From NCBI GenBank assembly GCA_013350335.1, contig CM023537.1:9666438-9730437 (forward strand): 64,000 nucleotides of DNA, read 5' to 3'. This DNA comes from Chimonanthus salicifolius. Lineage: Eukaryota > Streptophyta > Magnoliopsida > Laurales > Calycanthaceae. The notes beneath the pieces are model-generated. The model made no database searches, had not been told where the DNA came from, and was given only the letters and a program-made list of their open reading frames with translations. Both the position numbers and the translations under genes were made by a program. This document shows positions 35,071 through 47,300 of the stretch, piece by piece (the first letter of the stretch is position 1; each line of letters starts with the position of its first letter).

Positions 35071-36540
35071 ATATATAACACATTTAATTATATAAAGTAT
35101 ACATCCATTTAAAATATAATTTATCACGTATTTTTCACATTAATATGACCTAAAATAATTTGAATTCAAGATCTCAAGTGAAATTCGAATCCAACACGAC
35201 TTAACATGTTACTAAGTCTAGTGTAAATTATAAAAAAAAGTAGTACTCTTTAAATCAAATTATTTTTGAATGAGCTACAAGCAAAAAAATATTATTTTCA
35301 CATGTAATAGTAGAAAATAATATAACTTTGAAATTTTAAGTGACATTGTCTACGAGTGATAGTCGCTCCAGGCCTCTTCGGCCATGTGGAGCTACAAGAG
35401 TGGGGTGGGCTTCAACGTACGAGGATGGGCATATTTGAAAGATATTCTAAAGCACGACCACTGCATTCGTAGAACACTAACTAGGTTTATTAGGAACTTA
35501 AAGAGACAATTGCTGGTTTTGCTTGGGTAACTTTCAACAAGAAAATTAGAATCTTTCTCTAGTTTTGGAATGGGTCAAAGGAAGTGTCTGCTAGGCTTTT
35601 ATAGGCTTCTTTTATAAAGTACACCCTATTTTGCTTTTGCTCGGCCAATTGAAACTTAGATGACAATTAATATGTTGTTTTTGTTTTGCCATTGCATTCA
35701 TAGTTAGGAACCGTTTTATAATAGTTTTAAGTTCGATTTTTATTTTATTTTAAAAAATATCTTTTTAAAAATTACTTGATATATGTAGATAGAGAGAATT
35801 TTACAAATTTTAAAAATTACTTAAGTACTCTTTAATATCTAAACACCTTGATTATAAAATAAAAGTATAAATAAAAATTAGACTTGTCCAACTTCCTTTT
35901 TAAATTGAGAAATAATCTTTGTCAATCATCAACAAAAGTGAAGAATAGGATTTCTACACAACCTTTGAAGTTTGAACACTTTGGGGGCCTTGAGAACCAT
36001 TTTTTTAATGCATTTGCAGAAGTTCCACCCATGTAAAGGTATTGGGAGTTTGGGAGTGAGGATCATTTTCTCTGATTCTCCTATTTGGCCAAATTAACTC
36101 TCAGATAGTCCCGTTAATGAGGACTTGGTAAGTGAATAACGCTATTCATTCTTGGATTTGCTTAACTAAACTGTGATTAAATCCAAAACCCTTTAGGCAA
36201 TGAATAATAAAATCCCACCATGGATAATGATATGCCTTTTCCATATTAAGCTTAGCCCAAAAAAAAAAAAAAAACTTTGTGCTTACCATTTTTCTTCCTC
36301 ATAGAGTACACTAATTCCTTAACTATCACAATATTATCAATGGCTTTTCTGCCTTAAATAATTCAGCTTGACAAGGGGATACAAGAGACGACGAACTCTC
36401 CAGCCATATTGCAGACTTATTTTCCACTCTAGACCATTGATTAATGAAGATTAAACTTTGACAATTGTCTGGTCCGGGAAACTTGAAAAGTTCAAAAGAT
36501 TTTAGGGCACTAAGGATTTCCTCATCATCTGGAGTAAGGG
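35071..36540. other. Intergenic, no gene seen
   Basis: AT-rich non-coding sequence. No conserved protein, RNA gene or bounded element recognised. Confidence 0.5.
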
Positions 36541-36544
36541 TGAA

Positions 36545-36785
36545 AAATTCGACTTGGCCGATAAATTTTTCTCTCCTCTTTAACTTTTTTTTTTTTTAAA
36601 ATATCGGTCGGACCTACAACCATTTTGATTTAAAAAAAAATAATAATAAAAACAGATTGATATTAATCATATCGGTCGAAAAATAGTTTGTACGACCGAT
36701 ACAATACGTATCAACCGATATAGATCGACACTGAAAAATCGATATATATATATATATATATATATATCAGCTGATACGTTTGCTA
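36545..36785. repeat. ggccgatat-family repeat with (AT)n
   Basis: Contains 'acttggccgataaattttt', 'atatcggtcgga', 'acgaccgatacaatacgta' and 'tcaaccgatatagatcg', followed by an (AT)n run at 36741-36768. The mirrored gat/atc words suggest a MITE with cggccgatat-type ends. Confidence 0.5.
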
Positions 36786-37195
36786 TTTTCTTTTTACGTG
36801 GTCCTAAGAGAGGGTGACTCGAGTTCTAACTCGTTATCACTCAATATTTCACTAAAATGTGAGTCAGAGGCAGCTTTGGTTTCCTTTTGGTTGGCAGGGC
36901 ATCTCCATCCCTCATCTTCAAATGATGCCCTGGGTGACATCTCATCCGAGTTTGGACCAAGAATTCCTCAAAACTAGGTTCTTCAAGTGAGATTACTTCA
37001 AATATTAATGGATCTCAAGCATCAGGGGGTTGTGGAAGCAATTTAGGCTAAATAGCATACCTTAGCATTCTGGAATTTTTATATCAGGCTTTATTTGCCA
37101 AGGTCCCCTCAAATTTCAGCTTCATTGTTATTTTCTGAATATGGCCATATAAGGTTTTCCTACTGGCCCTCAACCATTCCAACATCCTAATATGT

Positions 37196-37290
37196 GAGGG
37201 TTAGTTTGGTGGTCAAGAATTTACTTAAGATGCGGGAGGTCTTGACTCTTGAGTTCAAGTCATTATCAGCAGAAAAAAGATCACTCTCCA
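37196..37290 (+). mobile_element. tRNA-derived SINE-like fragment
   Basis: Box-A-like gtttggtggtcaagaatt and box-B-like cttgagttcaagtcatt are spaced as in tRNA-derived SINEs, followed by an A-rich stretch. Short and decayed. Confidence 0.45.
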
Positions 37291-37350
37291 TAATGTTATC
37301 CGATGTTTGTAGATAGAGAAGTTTTCATGTTCCCCAATAATTATTCTAAA

Positions 37351-37409
37351 AGACCTCAACCCTTTGGTATTCAAAAAAAAAAAAAAAGAGACCTCAACCC
37401 CTTGGTATT
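37351..37409. repeat. 21-bp direct repeats flanking a bare poly-A run
   Basis: Copy 1, 37351-37371, and copy 2, 37389-37409, read agacctcaaccc(t/c)ttggtatt. They are separated only by c, an A-run and g. The layout resembles a target duplication around a retrotransposed tail with nothing else inserted. Confidence 0.6.
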
Positions 37410-37975
37410 AAAAAAAAATTCATTTGAAACTGAAATTATGTTGGGGAAATACTTTTTTTACACAGTTTGCCTCTGCACATCCAACCTCATCTACCAATTT
37501 GTCAAGCTCCCCTGATTCTCTAGAGTACTAGGAAGAAGGGCTTTTAGATACTAGTCACTTCCCATTTTTGTCTTGGCTCTTATTTCTTCTTCTACCTGTC
37601 ACCCTTTCTTCCTACCTTTCTGGGTGTGTGTGATTAGTTTAATCAGTGGTATATGCAGTGAGTCAGCTTGGAGAGTTTGGATATGTGAGAATGGCTAAAG
37701 ATGGGAGTAGTTGACAAGTAACCTAGGTTGTTTTTGAGTTATTGTCTTTAGTCTGGGCTATAGCTCCTTTCTTTTAACAATGATGACGTTTCCAGCCTCT
37801 TCCTTCACTTCTTCATAGCCAAATTTTTTTGGTTGATTGATCTCCATGCGGTCCTTTTCAATTGGATCAGCCACATAGCTTGGATGGTTGAGTTGACATA
37901 GACTTCATTAGGCAATTATGTATTGTTAAAAAGTTTCTAGTAAATAGTTTTGAGGTAAAATTCACTCTTAAATTA

Positions 37976-38295
37976 GCAACTACAGTCCCTATGTCGATTG
38001 TGAAGGGGAAAAACTAAGGACTTATATGAGACTGGGTCACTTCACCTATCAGGCTGTCTTTTGGGCTGGAAACTCAATCCTAACAGTGGTATCAGAGTCA
38101 GGTTCCCAAGCCACAGCATGTAGGCTCTGGAATCCATAGCCCAATGGGATAGATAGCAGAGTTCTATCTGTTGGAGAGCCTCATTCAAGGGAGGATTGTT
38201 AGGGTACAAACGAGAGTCTCATAACAATTGTAAGAGAGGAAAGTTAAGGACTTATATAGGACTAAATCACTCTACCAATCACACTAGCCTTTTGG
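37976..38295 (+). mobile_element. TRIM retrotransposon, copy 1 (5' LTR decayed)
   Basis: The first LTR ends in tcctaaca at 38085. A primer-binding site, tggtatcagagtca, follows at 38087-38100. A polypurine tract (aagggaggat) precedes the second LTR, which starts tgttaggg at 38197. Both LTRs share 'taaggacttatat(a/g)(g/a)gact'. The second LTR is truncated near 38295. It belongs to the same family as 61771-62103. Confidence 0.75.
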
Positions 38296-38299
38296 GGTT

Positions 38300-41200
38300 G
38301 GAAAACTTTTCACAAATAAGGACGGGTTTTGACCATTGAACAAACCCCAATATTTGAGTTAAAATTCACAACCCATGAATTGGCTATCGGTATTCTATTT
38401 GCTATAGTCCACATACACTCATCCCTCACTCTACACATCCACTTCCGAGGAGAATTTTTTGTGTTCTTTCATAAATAAATTCTAGTAATATTCCTAACAT
38501 CAATAGAAAATTAATAATCGAAACACAGAACTGGAAAAAAAGGTAATAAATGTATGAACACAAAACTTCCCCGGGAATGCTGAAACCATTGAACTAATAA
38601 CACATAAACACAGAATTAGGTTCATGAATTGAGAAGAGAGATCCTCTCTATTTGCCTGCCACTATTGCAACCAATTATGCCCTCGGATTAGTAAGGAATC
38701 AGAAGGTGGAAGCGTCAAGAGAGAGCAAGAGTTTGAATGTTTGTTCATAATTGCTTTTGGGAATGAAATTATATTTATCAAATTATTGAAGTTTTTTTTT
38801 CTTCGTTTACTCAAAAGGCACCGAAAAATATTAAATAAGTAAAAAGAAAAGAAAAAATTCTAAATACTCTACTAAAACTTTAATTGGTATGAAGATGTGA
38901 TCAAACTCCTCTCGACACGAAAAAAGGTCACTTTGATTAATTTTGTACTCAATGTGTGTGAATTAAGAGGTTTATATAGTACTTCAATAATTAATCAGGT
39001 GAGACTTTTAAATATTTGATCTTAAAAAATAAAGATGGGAATCACTTTTTAACCTATTTATTTTTAAGAATAAGTAGAGAAGACATAGAATAGGGTGGAC
39101 GTTGTTGGACTTGGGCCAGTTCCAAGTTTAACCTCTAAATGAAATATTTTGGAGTAGATGTCTCTTTCTTTTGAATGCATACAAGCAAGCATCATCACGT
39201 TCGCATGTCTGGCTTTTCATTTTTCGATGTTGAAGCTTTGAAAGGGATATTTTAGCCTACTTAGTATATTACAACTTAGAAGGACAATAATGACGTGGAA
39301 GTGGGTCCCCATTTTTTGCAAGTGAAAACCAGTCCTTCAATTTTCTTTCTTTCTTTCCTTTTATGGGTCGGCCTTTTTCTTTCCGTTTGACCTTTTGACT
39401 GACTAGTGACGACCCAATTTATGACAAGACTGGAACGGGCCATGGAGTGCCAAGTGATTGAACGATTGAAAAAAGAGACTTAAATGCCATGAAAGCTAAA
39501 TATATTAAATTTAAAGGCCGGTCGATCTCAAAATCTCGTATGAAATTATAATTTTGTCTCTCACTTTTTCAAAAAATAAATATTCTTCCATAACATCTGA
39601 AATAAGGGTAAAATAATTTTCGTGTTCAAATATTCAGAACTTTTTTGAGTTAATTTTATCAAAATAGATGTATATCTTTCATGCCACATTGTTTTAATTT
39701 GTTTAATGAATTTTGCCTTCTAAGTTGAATCTATGTTTATGTTCAATATTTTAGGTCTTAGTATAAAACATACAATTAACTTTTAATAAATATTGAAATT
39801 TCTATCACCTATTTTGCAATATGCAAATCTAGAATGAGATTCATTTCAATTAAAGTGAAATATGAAATTCTTCTTTTTCATTTGAGAGAAACATTTTAAT
39901 TGACTGACCTCAGCTAAGTTAATGTGAGCAATAACTATGATATTAATTTTTATCCTGTCTTAAACATTATTCAAACAATATGTAATATGTATAATATTCA
40001 GTACAATATATTGACATGTAAAAATATAATTTTTTAAGGAAGGACTCTCAAAAGGCTTATGAACTTCTCTTTTTATCCACATTAAGCGACCGTCAATTTT
40101 AACAAAAGGGTTAAGTTTATTTGAATTTAATCAAATTAAGTTAAAAAATTTAAATTAAACTTAGAGTAATTTATTTGATAATATGCAGTCTAACTTGAAT
40201 TTAAATTGTAGCCAAATCAAAGTAAATTACCTTAACAATTTGAGTCTCTATTATTATTTTCTTATAACTTTTTTTTAATTGACTAATACTTGGTTCTACA
40301 AATATTGAAATTAAATAATTTTTTATTATGATTGATGAACATTGTGATAATCCACTTAACAAAAGTGGTGAGTGGTGACTAGACCAAAATCCTAATTTTG
40401 TGACGTTGACAAATTTTGGGACCCACTGCCAGATTGGCTATGCTGTCATTCATTGCACTTTTTGGTAGGTATATATGCTGATGCAGTCAAAATTAGTTCG
40501 AGTATCCAAATAATAAGATGACCAATCGAACAATTAAGATCAAGATCTGAATTATTAAGAAATTAATCTAAGTGATTCTGAGTTAACGTCGGACTAAACC
40601 GCACATGTCGATCCGACACTAACACGAGATTCAGAGGGTGGACGAGCAAACTTTCCCATCTGACCTCGGCAATCTACACGTGGCAGGTTTTTTTACAGTA
40701 TTTTGAATTTTTTTATCCTCTAAAAGGACAGATCTTTTGATAATGAAAAATTGAATTGGGTTAATTAAGTTTAGTATTTTAGATCTTCCAATCTGAAATA
40801 TAAATTAATTGGGTTGAAGATTTTTGATAGATAATTTTTTATTCACTTCACAATTTTTTTTTAGATATTAATATAAAAATACAGGTCAAATCATTCCAAT
40901 TCACCAAGCAAAATATTAAAATAATTCCTTTCTATATTTCTGTCTATCTCATGTAAATTTTATATTTTTTAATACTATTACAAATCAAATCTTTTAAATT
41001 CATCAGTTTTTTTTTTGTAAACTAGACATTTTTGTTTTTACTTTTTTACTTAACCAACATAAAAGCTAATTACATTGTTTAAAAAATTAATGGTCAATTT
41101 TTCTACAAGAGTCACTTTAAATTACCTCTTTTATATGAAATAAAGTAAAATTGTATATAAAACAATGATCTAAAACTTTAGACTAAAAGGATCTACCCTA

Positions 41201-41430
41201 CTAAATGTATGAAAGAAATGAAAATTATTTTAAGTCCTCTTTAGCAGTCTTTACTCTTTAGCCTTTACAAGGCTCCAAATTGATTTAAGGGATTTATTCT
41301 CCCTCATGCTCCGCTTTTTCTCTGTGACTTTTGTCCGCTCAATTTGATATGAGTCCGAATTTTGCAAATTGTAGATTTAGTTTGTGAATTTTACTGTAGA
41401 GATTTTGAAGACCTTGAAAAATGACTTCAT
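38300..41430. other. Intergenic, no gene seen
   Basis: About 3 kb of AT-rich sequence without recognisable coding similarity, RNA gene or bounded element. Confidence 0.5.
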
Positions 41431-41436
41431 TTATAC

Positions 41437-41778
41437 CATTGTCGCAAATACCGTTCTCGGGACATTAACTGGCCATTGGTAATATAGGATATTTTCAAAT
41501 TCTCAAGATTTTACCGGAAATTTTACAGAAAAATATTCGCAGAAATTATAATATTTAAAAATAATAAAAATAGAATAAATAAAAATATTAATAAAATAAA
41601 AATGATAATAAGGAATTTACCGGGATATTATCGCGATACTACCATTTATTGCATTTTTAATGCGATTTTATCGGGAATTTATCGCCGCGCCGATAAAAAG
41701 GCGTTTTTAATGCGGTAATGGTATTTTGTCCGAAAAAAACGTAGTAAATTAAAAAATACTGCCAATATTTGTGATAAT
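41437..41778. mobile_element. Mutator-like MITE
   Basis: About 342 bp with inverted ends ATTGTCGCAAATA and, from the other end, ATTATCACAAATA. It is flanked by catttatac (41428-41436) and aatttatac (41779-41787), which match at 8 of 9 bases. It is homologous in reverse orientation to 32396-32809; both hold 'tatttaaaaataataaaaat' in the interior. No coding capacity. Confidence 0.75.
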
Positions 41779-42639
41779 AATTTATACAACAAAAAATGAA
41801 AATTTATAATTTCTACACACATCATGACCTATGAAACTCACTCAACTATGGGGTTCAAGTGACTGTATTTATCAAAAGGCCTCATTTAAGGAAGACCTAA
41901 TAATATTATATATAAATTAATATTAATTGATCAAATACTGTTTACAAATATTAAACTGAACTAAATTTACAATATTTTTCTATTTTAATCAATGGTGGAT
42001 ACACTGAGTAGTTTAATACTGTGGATAGTATCATATTATTCTCTAAAATAATACTTATAAAAAAATATTGTAAAATCAATTGTATTTTTTTATTAAATTT
42101 AAAAAATAAAAATAAATTATAACTATGTACAGTCTAAAATCTAAATGATACTTGCACATAACACAATCTTCTAACAAAAATGTGTTTGTCATACCACCTC
42201 CTCTTATCTGAGAAATTTGCTCTCATTTTAGTCCCACTTTTTCTTCTGGAGAAAATTCAAATAAGAGAACAGAGGAGCTTAGAGAACTCTCCTCGGTTCA
42301 TCCAAACACAACCGTAAAAATAGAATTTGAGGATAAGTACAGTATCTTAATAATATTATTATTCACTTTTTCTATTTTTTAATTAAAAAGTTCTAAATCT
42401 CATATTTTATAAAACAGGGCAAGAATCCCACTTTTTCAAATTCTCTAAATAATTCCACTAAAAATATTTCATCCGAAATAATCATGAGTATTCCCAGTTT
42501 CCGACACAGCTTTATATTTTTGTCCAAAATAAGGTTTAGTTGTTAAATCCATATTTTTCTTTCCTTTCAGTAAATTAATTGATTTAAGAAAGGCGATTCG
42601 GATTCCAAAAAAGGCCTAGAGTTACTTGCAGTTGCAGCT

Positions 42640-43030
42640 GTCTCGTGTCTGTACTATAATGTAAACAAGAGAGAGAGAGAGCGGATAAAGCAGAGAGAGA
42701 GAGAGAGAGAGCTTTTTCCTTCTTTTCCTTCTCTTCCTACTCTTCCTGAGATTTGTCTTTTTTTCTGGAAAGGAAGGATTCCCGGGTTTTGGATTCGATG
42801 AGGATGAGTTGTTTACTGCCACTAGTTTTCCCGTTCGTTTCTCTGCTGTAGAATGCAGATGGATAGTGGTTTTTCTTCCACTTATACGACACTGCTTCTT
42901 TTCTTTCCTACCAATGAAGGTCATCTCTTTCTCTCTATCTCTCTCTGGGTTCTATTTTGAGCTCTTGATCTGTTATTTTCAGGAACATATTTTTGGGTTT
43001 TTTCCACTCGTATCAAATTCGAACTGAACT
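42640..43030 (+). promoter_or_regulatory. DeSI-like gene promoter and leader exon region
   Basis: Two GA runs (42668-42681 and 42691-42711) are followed by a C/T-rich stretch typical of a plant transcript start. A non-coding leader exon probably ends somewhere in 42900-43000; a candidate donor is aatgaag|gtcatc at 42919/42920. It would join the acceptor ttgtttttctag at about 44332, just upstream of the ATG. Exact transcript borders are inferred. Confidence 0.45.
42798..42851 (+). CDS. Short upstream ORF in DeSI-like leader (17 codons)
   Basis: An ATG in the probable leader exon opens a 17-residue frame (MRMSCLLPLVFPFVSLL) ending in TAG. It is hydrophobic and not recognised. It would be translated only if the leader is transcribed as inferred. 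It may lower translation of the main frame. Confidence 0.3.
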   Translation: MRMSCLLPLVFPFVSLL

Positions 43031-44219
43031 GTGCTAAAGCTAGTCTTTCATCTTGCTCTTGCCTAGGATGAAAGACCGGTTGTGAGCGTCAGGTTTTCCA
43101 ATGGAGGACATTCTGTCAAATTCAAACATGAGTTTTAATCTGTGAAAATGTAGAACTTAGAAGCTAACCCATGTAGACAGGACAGATGATTTTTGTTCAT
43201 GATGATAAATGTTGGATTTTTACTCATTTCTATCTTATGGGTACATTTGCTTCCTTAATGTGTGTACGATATTGTTCTTAAAAGATTTTTTTTTTTGCCT
43301 TTTTTTTCATTTTCTCGTGTGATATCTTGCTCATTTCATGTGTATGAACATTTAGAATAACCAATTGTAGTCTTTTTTTTTTGTCATTTCTAATTTCGGT
43401 CAGGGTTCTTACCTAATTCATGTACCCCCTTGTTATTTCCTGTGCCTTGAGAAAATGCAAGTGGGCAATAATTTGATTCCTCAAATTTTGATTTTTTTTT
43501 TTTCTACTGGGTATTTGTTTTACTTGTGGCTATTTAGAGAAAGTCGATCCGGAAGGTGAAAACAACATTTTTGGGAGTGATTTTCATAAAAATCCGCACA
43601 TGTTTTTTTTTTCCACCCAGATCGACTTCTTACAGATTGTACTTTGGGTGTAAAAGTCAATGATACCTCTGCGCAAACCTTATCTGTGTGATATTGATTT
43701 GAGGTGGAAAAGTTAGAAAAACTGCATCCCTCAAAATGCTATTCCAGTTTCCCAAATGCGGAGTGGAATTAACAGTGTCTGCTCTTTTGAAATATTGCCG
43801 CTGCTTGTCATTTGCTGAGCATTCTAATGGACCCTAAGATTCAACTTTTAAACAGAAGATCAGGGTAATACTTTTTGTTTCAGTTTTCACTGGAATGTAG
43901 TGATAAATTCTGCATTTTTTTTCCTTGTAGCAATTATTGTTCAATTGGGCTGGAGGCAGATACTGTGATGTTTCTATCTCCTGCAAAATACTGCATTATT
44001 AAACAAATCTGTACTTGGAGTTGAATATTTTCATATTGCTTTACTTGTTGCTCGTTCTCACAATTTGTGCATGTCTGTTGTTGGACTGCCACAATGTTAA
44101 AGATTGCAAAACATTGCAACCATAGGACTTTACCACGTCAGATGTTGTTTTTTGTGATTTTCCTTCTTAGCTTATGAACTAAGATGCTAGCTCTTTCTAC
44201 CCTGATTCATCTACACTCC

Positions 44220-44224
<5 letters not shown>

Positions 44225-44276
<52 letters not shown>
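44225..44276. repeat. (CT)n followed by (AT)n microsatellite
   Basis: A compound simple repeat about 55 bp upstream of the acceptor for the first coding exon of the DeSI-like gene. Confidence 0.95.
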
Positions 44277-44395
44277 TAATTCTCTTGCAGACTTTTGTTT
44301 GTGGAGATGATTGACATTTCTGTTGTTTTTCTAGAAGGGCTGGCTGGAAATTGGCCCTGACCATTTCTCTATCTTCAATTGAAGAATTAGGGATA

Positions 44396-47300
44396 ATGAA
44401 ATTGAGATCCAAGAAGGGCTGGTCTTCCATATTGCCCCTTCGATTAAGAGGGAAATCAGGGCACATTTCTTCATTTTCTCCAAAGTGCGCTCTGCAGGTT
44501 TAAGTCCTGGCAATGCACCAGTTTATCTCAATGTGTATGACTTAACACCCATGAATGGCTATGCTTATTGGGCTGGACTTGGAATATTTCACTCTGGAAT
44601 CGAAGGTATTGCTGTCTTTGTCTTCTTTTTTTAGATTTCATTGTGCCAATTAAAGGCATTGTTCATTTGTTGGTATTGTGCTATTGAAATATTCAGATTT
44701 GATTTTGTATATATAACTCCTTACATTGCTTTTTCAAAGTTTTTTATGAATAATGCACTATGTCTCTACAACCAGGTAAAGATTACCATGGGGTCCCTAA
44801 AAGTAAGAATTAGTTATGTTTGAGGTGAGCATAGAGAGGACAAAGGAGATCCTTAAAATGCTGCTGCTTCTTGGACCAAAAGTCGTTGTTTTGAATTGTA
44901 CACTTCATCATTTTTGCGAAACTGGAGATTAGTAGTCCTTAGGAGGGGGTGGGCTTGAATATGGTTACTTTGCTTAATTGGTGGCCAAATGTTGAAAATG
45001 AAGTGTTGACACCTTTTTGGCCTTTTTTTTTTTTTTTTGAAATGGTTCATATATATTAATTATAAAAAAACGCAAGAGGTGCAAATACAAAAAGAAAAAA
45101 ACATAGATAAAGCAAGAACTACAAAGACTGGCAAAGGAACTGAACACAGATTAGGGCCACAACAAAAAAGACGAATAGCACGTTAGGAATGCACGTTGTT
45201 TGTCTATGGGAAACATGGATGGAAGGGAAATTCTTTTTACCATTTTTTAGGGACAAGAGATCTATTGCAATGGTGCTATTCAACTTTTAAAGAAGTACAA
45301 AGAAGCTATCTTAGAAGAGAAAAAAAGGTTACAAAAAGAGCCTTGAATCCTCCTGAATGCCCAGGGTTACATCAAACTTGATGCTATTTTTGTTTGGAGT
45401 GATGTATTAATGTTGTTTCCAGATGTTGTTGCAACTGGATGACTAGATGAACTCACTAGCTAATTCTTTCTATTCAATTTTGGGCTCAATAGAGTGAGAA
45501 AGGAAATTATTTGTTCCTGGTATGATGCTTTTGTTTTGGCTATTTTAAGAGGAAAGGACTCCAATGGGCATTTAAAACTGAAAACCCATTTCATGATAGA
45601 ACTTAAAGACTTGCTGGGCATCACTTGCGTGCTTGAGATGAAAGTGCTCCTTGCACAGTTTTTTCTTTCAGGTTAGCCTGTGGTGTTTCTAGTCTAACTG
45701 GTTCGTTTTGAGAATTGGTTCCAAATAATCGCTTCCCTTCTCTTTATCACCATCTCTTAGGCTGTTTGGAGTCATTGCTGATTTCTACTGCTACTCTGGT
45801 GAGCATGTCGTTTGGAATGTTCCTCTTCGGCGTAATCTGTCTTTTGATGCCGTTGCCTACTCTGAGCGTCTCCTTACAATCTCCTCCTATAGAATTCACA
45901 CTTCTGTCGAGGACATTTTTATTTGGTGGCATGACAATAATGGAATCTTCTCGGTTAAGTCCTTCAGTTGGATGGTTCCGTCTATTGCAACCTCTTCTGT
46001 GAACGCCAAGATTTGGTCCACCAAAGCTCCTCCTAGGATTATTGGTTTTCTGTGGATGGCCGGTTTGGGGAAAATTTTAATGCAAGATAACTTGCGTAAT
46101 AGAGGGAAAACTATGGTGAGTGCCTGCCCTTTTTGTCTTCATGCCTCCGAAGAGTCGAATCATCTTCTTATTCACTGTTCTTTCTCTTCTGCTGTATGGA
46201 GTTCTGTCTTAGATTAGTTTTGGTATGGCTTGGGTTATGCCCTCTACAGTGGCCGAGTTATCGTTTGCTTCAGATATTGTCTTTGTATCGCGTAAATGCT
46301 CTTCCTTGTGGCAGTTATCTCTCTTTGCTACTATTTGGAGTCTGTGGTGGGAGTGTAACAACAGATTGTTCAAGGATACGGCCGTTTCCAGTGCGGCGGT
46401 TGCAAGACATAGCTTTACCAAGTGTGCATCGTGGGCTGTTTTTCTTCCAAAATTCAGAAATATCTCTATGTCTGACATTTTGTGTGCATGGAAAGATTGT
46501 GTTGATCTCACTTGAGTTTCCCGTTTTCTTAGTTGTTGCCAGTCTTCTGGCCTTGACTGTGTCTTTTTCCTTTTCTTTTCTCTTTTTATCTTGTTTTTGC
46601 ACCTCTGGTGCTTTTATCTATTAATATATGAACCATTTCAAAAAAAATTGGTTCCAAATATATGTTGTTGTGCCCATTTTTAAGATGGTGTGGATAAATA
46701 TTGTGCCTGGTAGTTTACAATATGATTCTCAAATGCATTTTGAATTCCTCTTCATTGTAAATTTTAATTTTGAAAGCAATTGGTTGACCTACCTTGGGCT
46801 AATTGGTCAACCAATGATGGATTTGGGTAGTTTTACTGTGTCAGATTCTCACCCAATGTGGGATGTGTCATGTTGTGCTTCTATCTTGAGAGATTATCAC
46901 TAATATATATAACTCTAAAATAACAAAAACCTGTTACAATCACAGGATGGGATTGCACTTGATCCCTTGTTGAAGGGAGCCATAAACAACTAATTATGAC
47001 AGTAAAACTATTGTAAAGTGACCTTGTACAATAAAACCTGATACAGTAAAGTGGAGTTTAAAAACTCAAAACTTGGGCTTGACTCAAAATTGATCGAGTC
47101 GAGTAACTTAGATGAGTTTTTTTACTCAACTTAGAAAAACTCGGGCTTACTCAACTCAATTGACCTGCTTGACTCAAAATCCTTTCAGGTCAAGTCAGCT
47201 TGGACGGACTCACATGAGTTTTTAAACTGAGCAATAATTTCTTCTTTTTGTGTAGCTTTCTACTTCTTGTGCTTTTCATGGGTGTACTGGGGTCGTCGGT

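Noticed and set aside
46133..46624. 163-codon and overlapping frames in the LINE
   Set aside because: Only parts match LINE ORF2. The rest is out-of-frame reading of the same relic.
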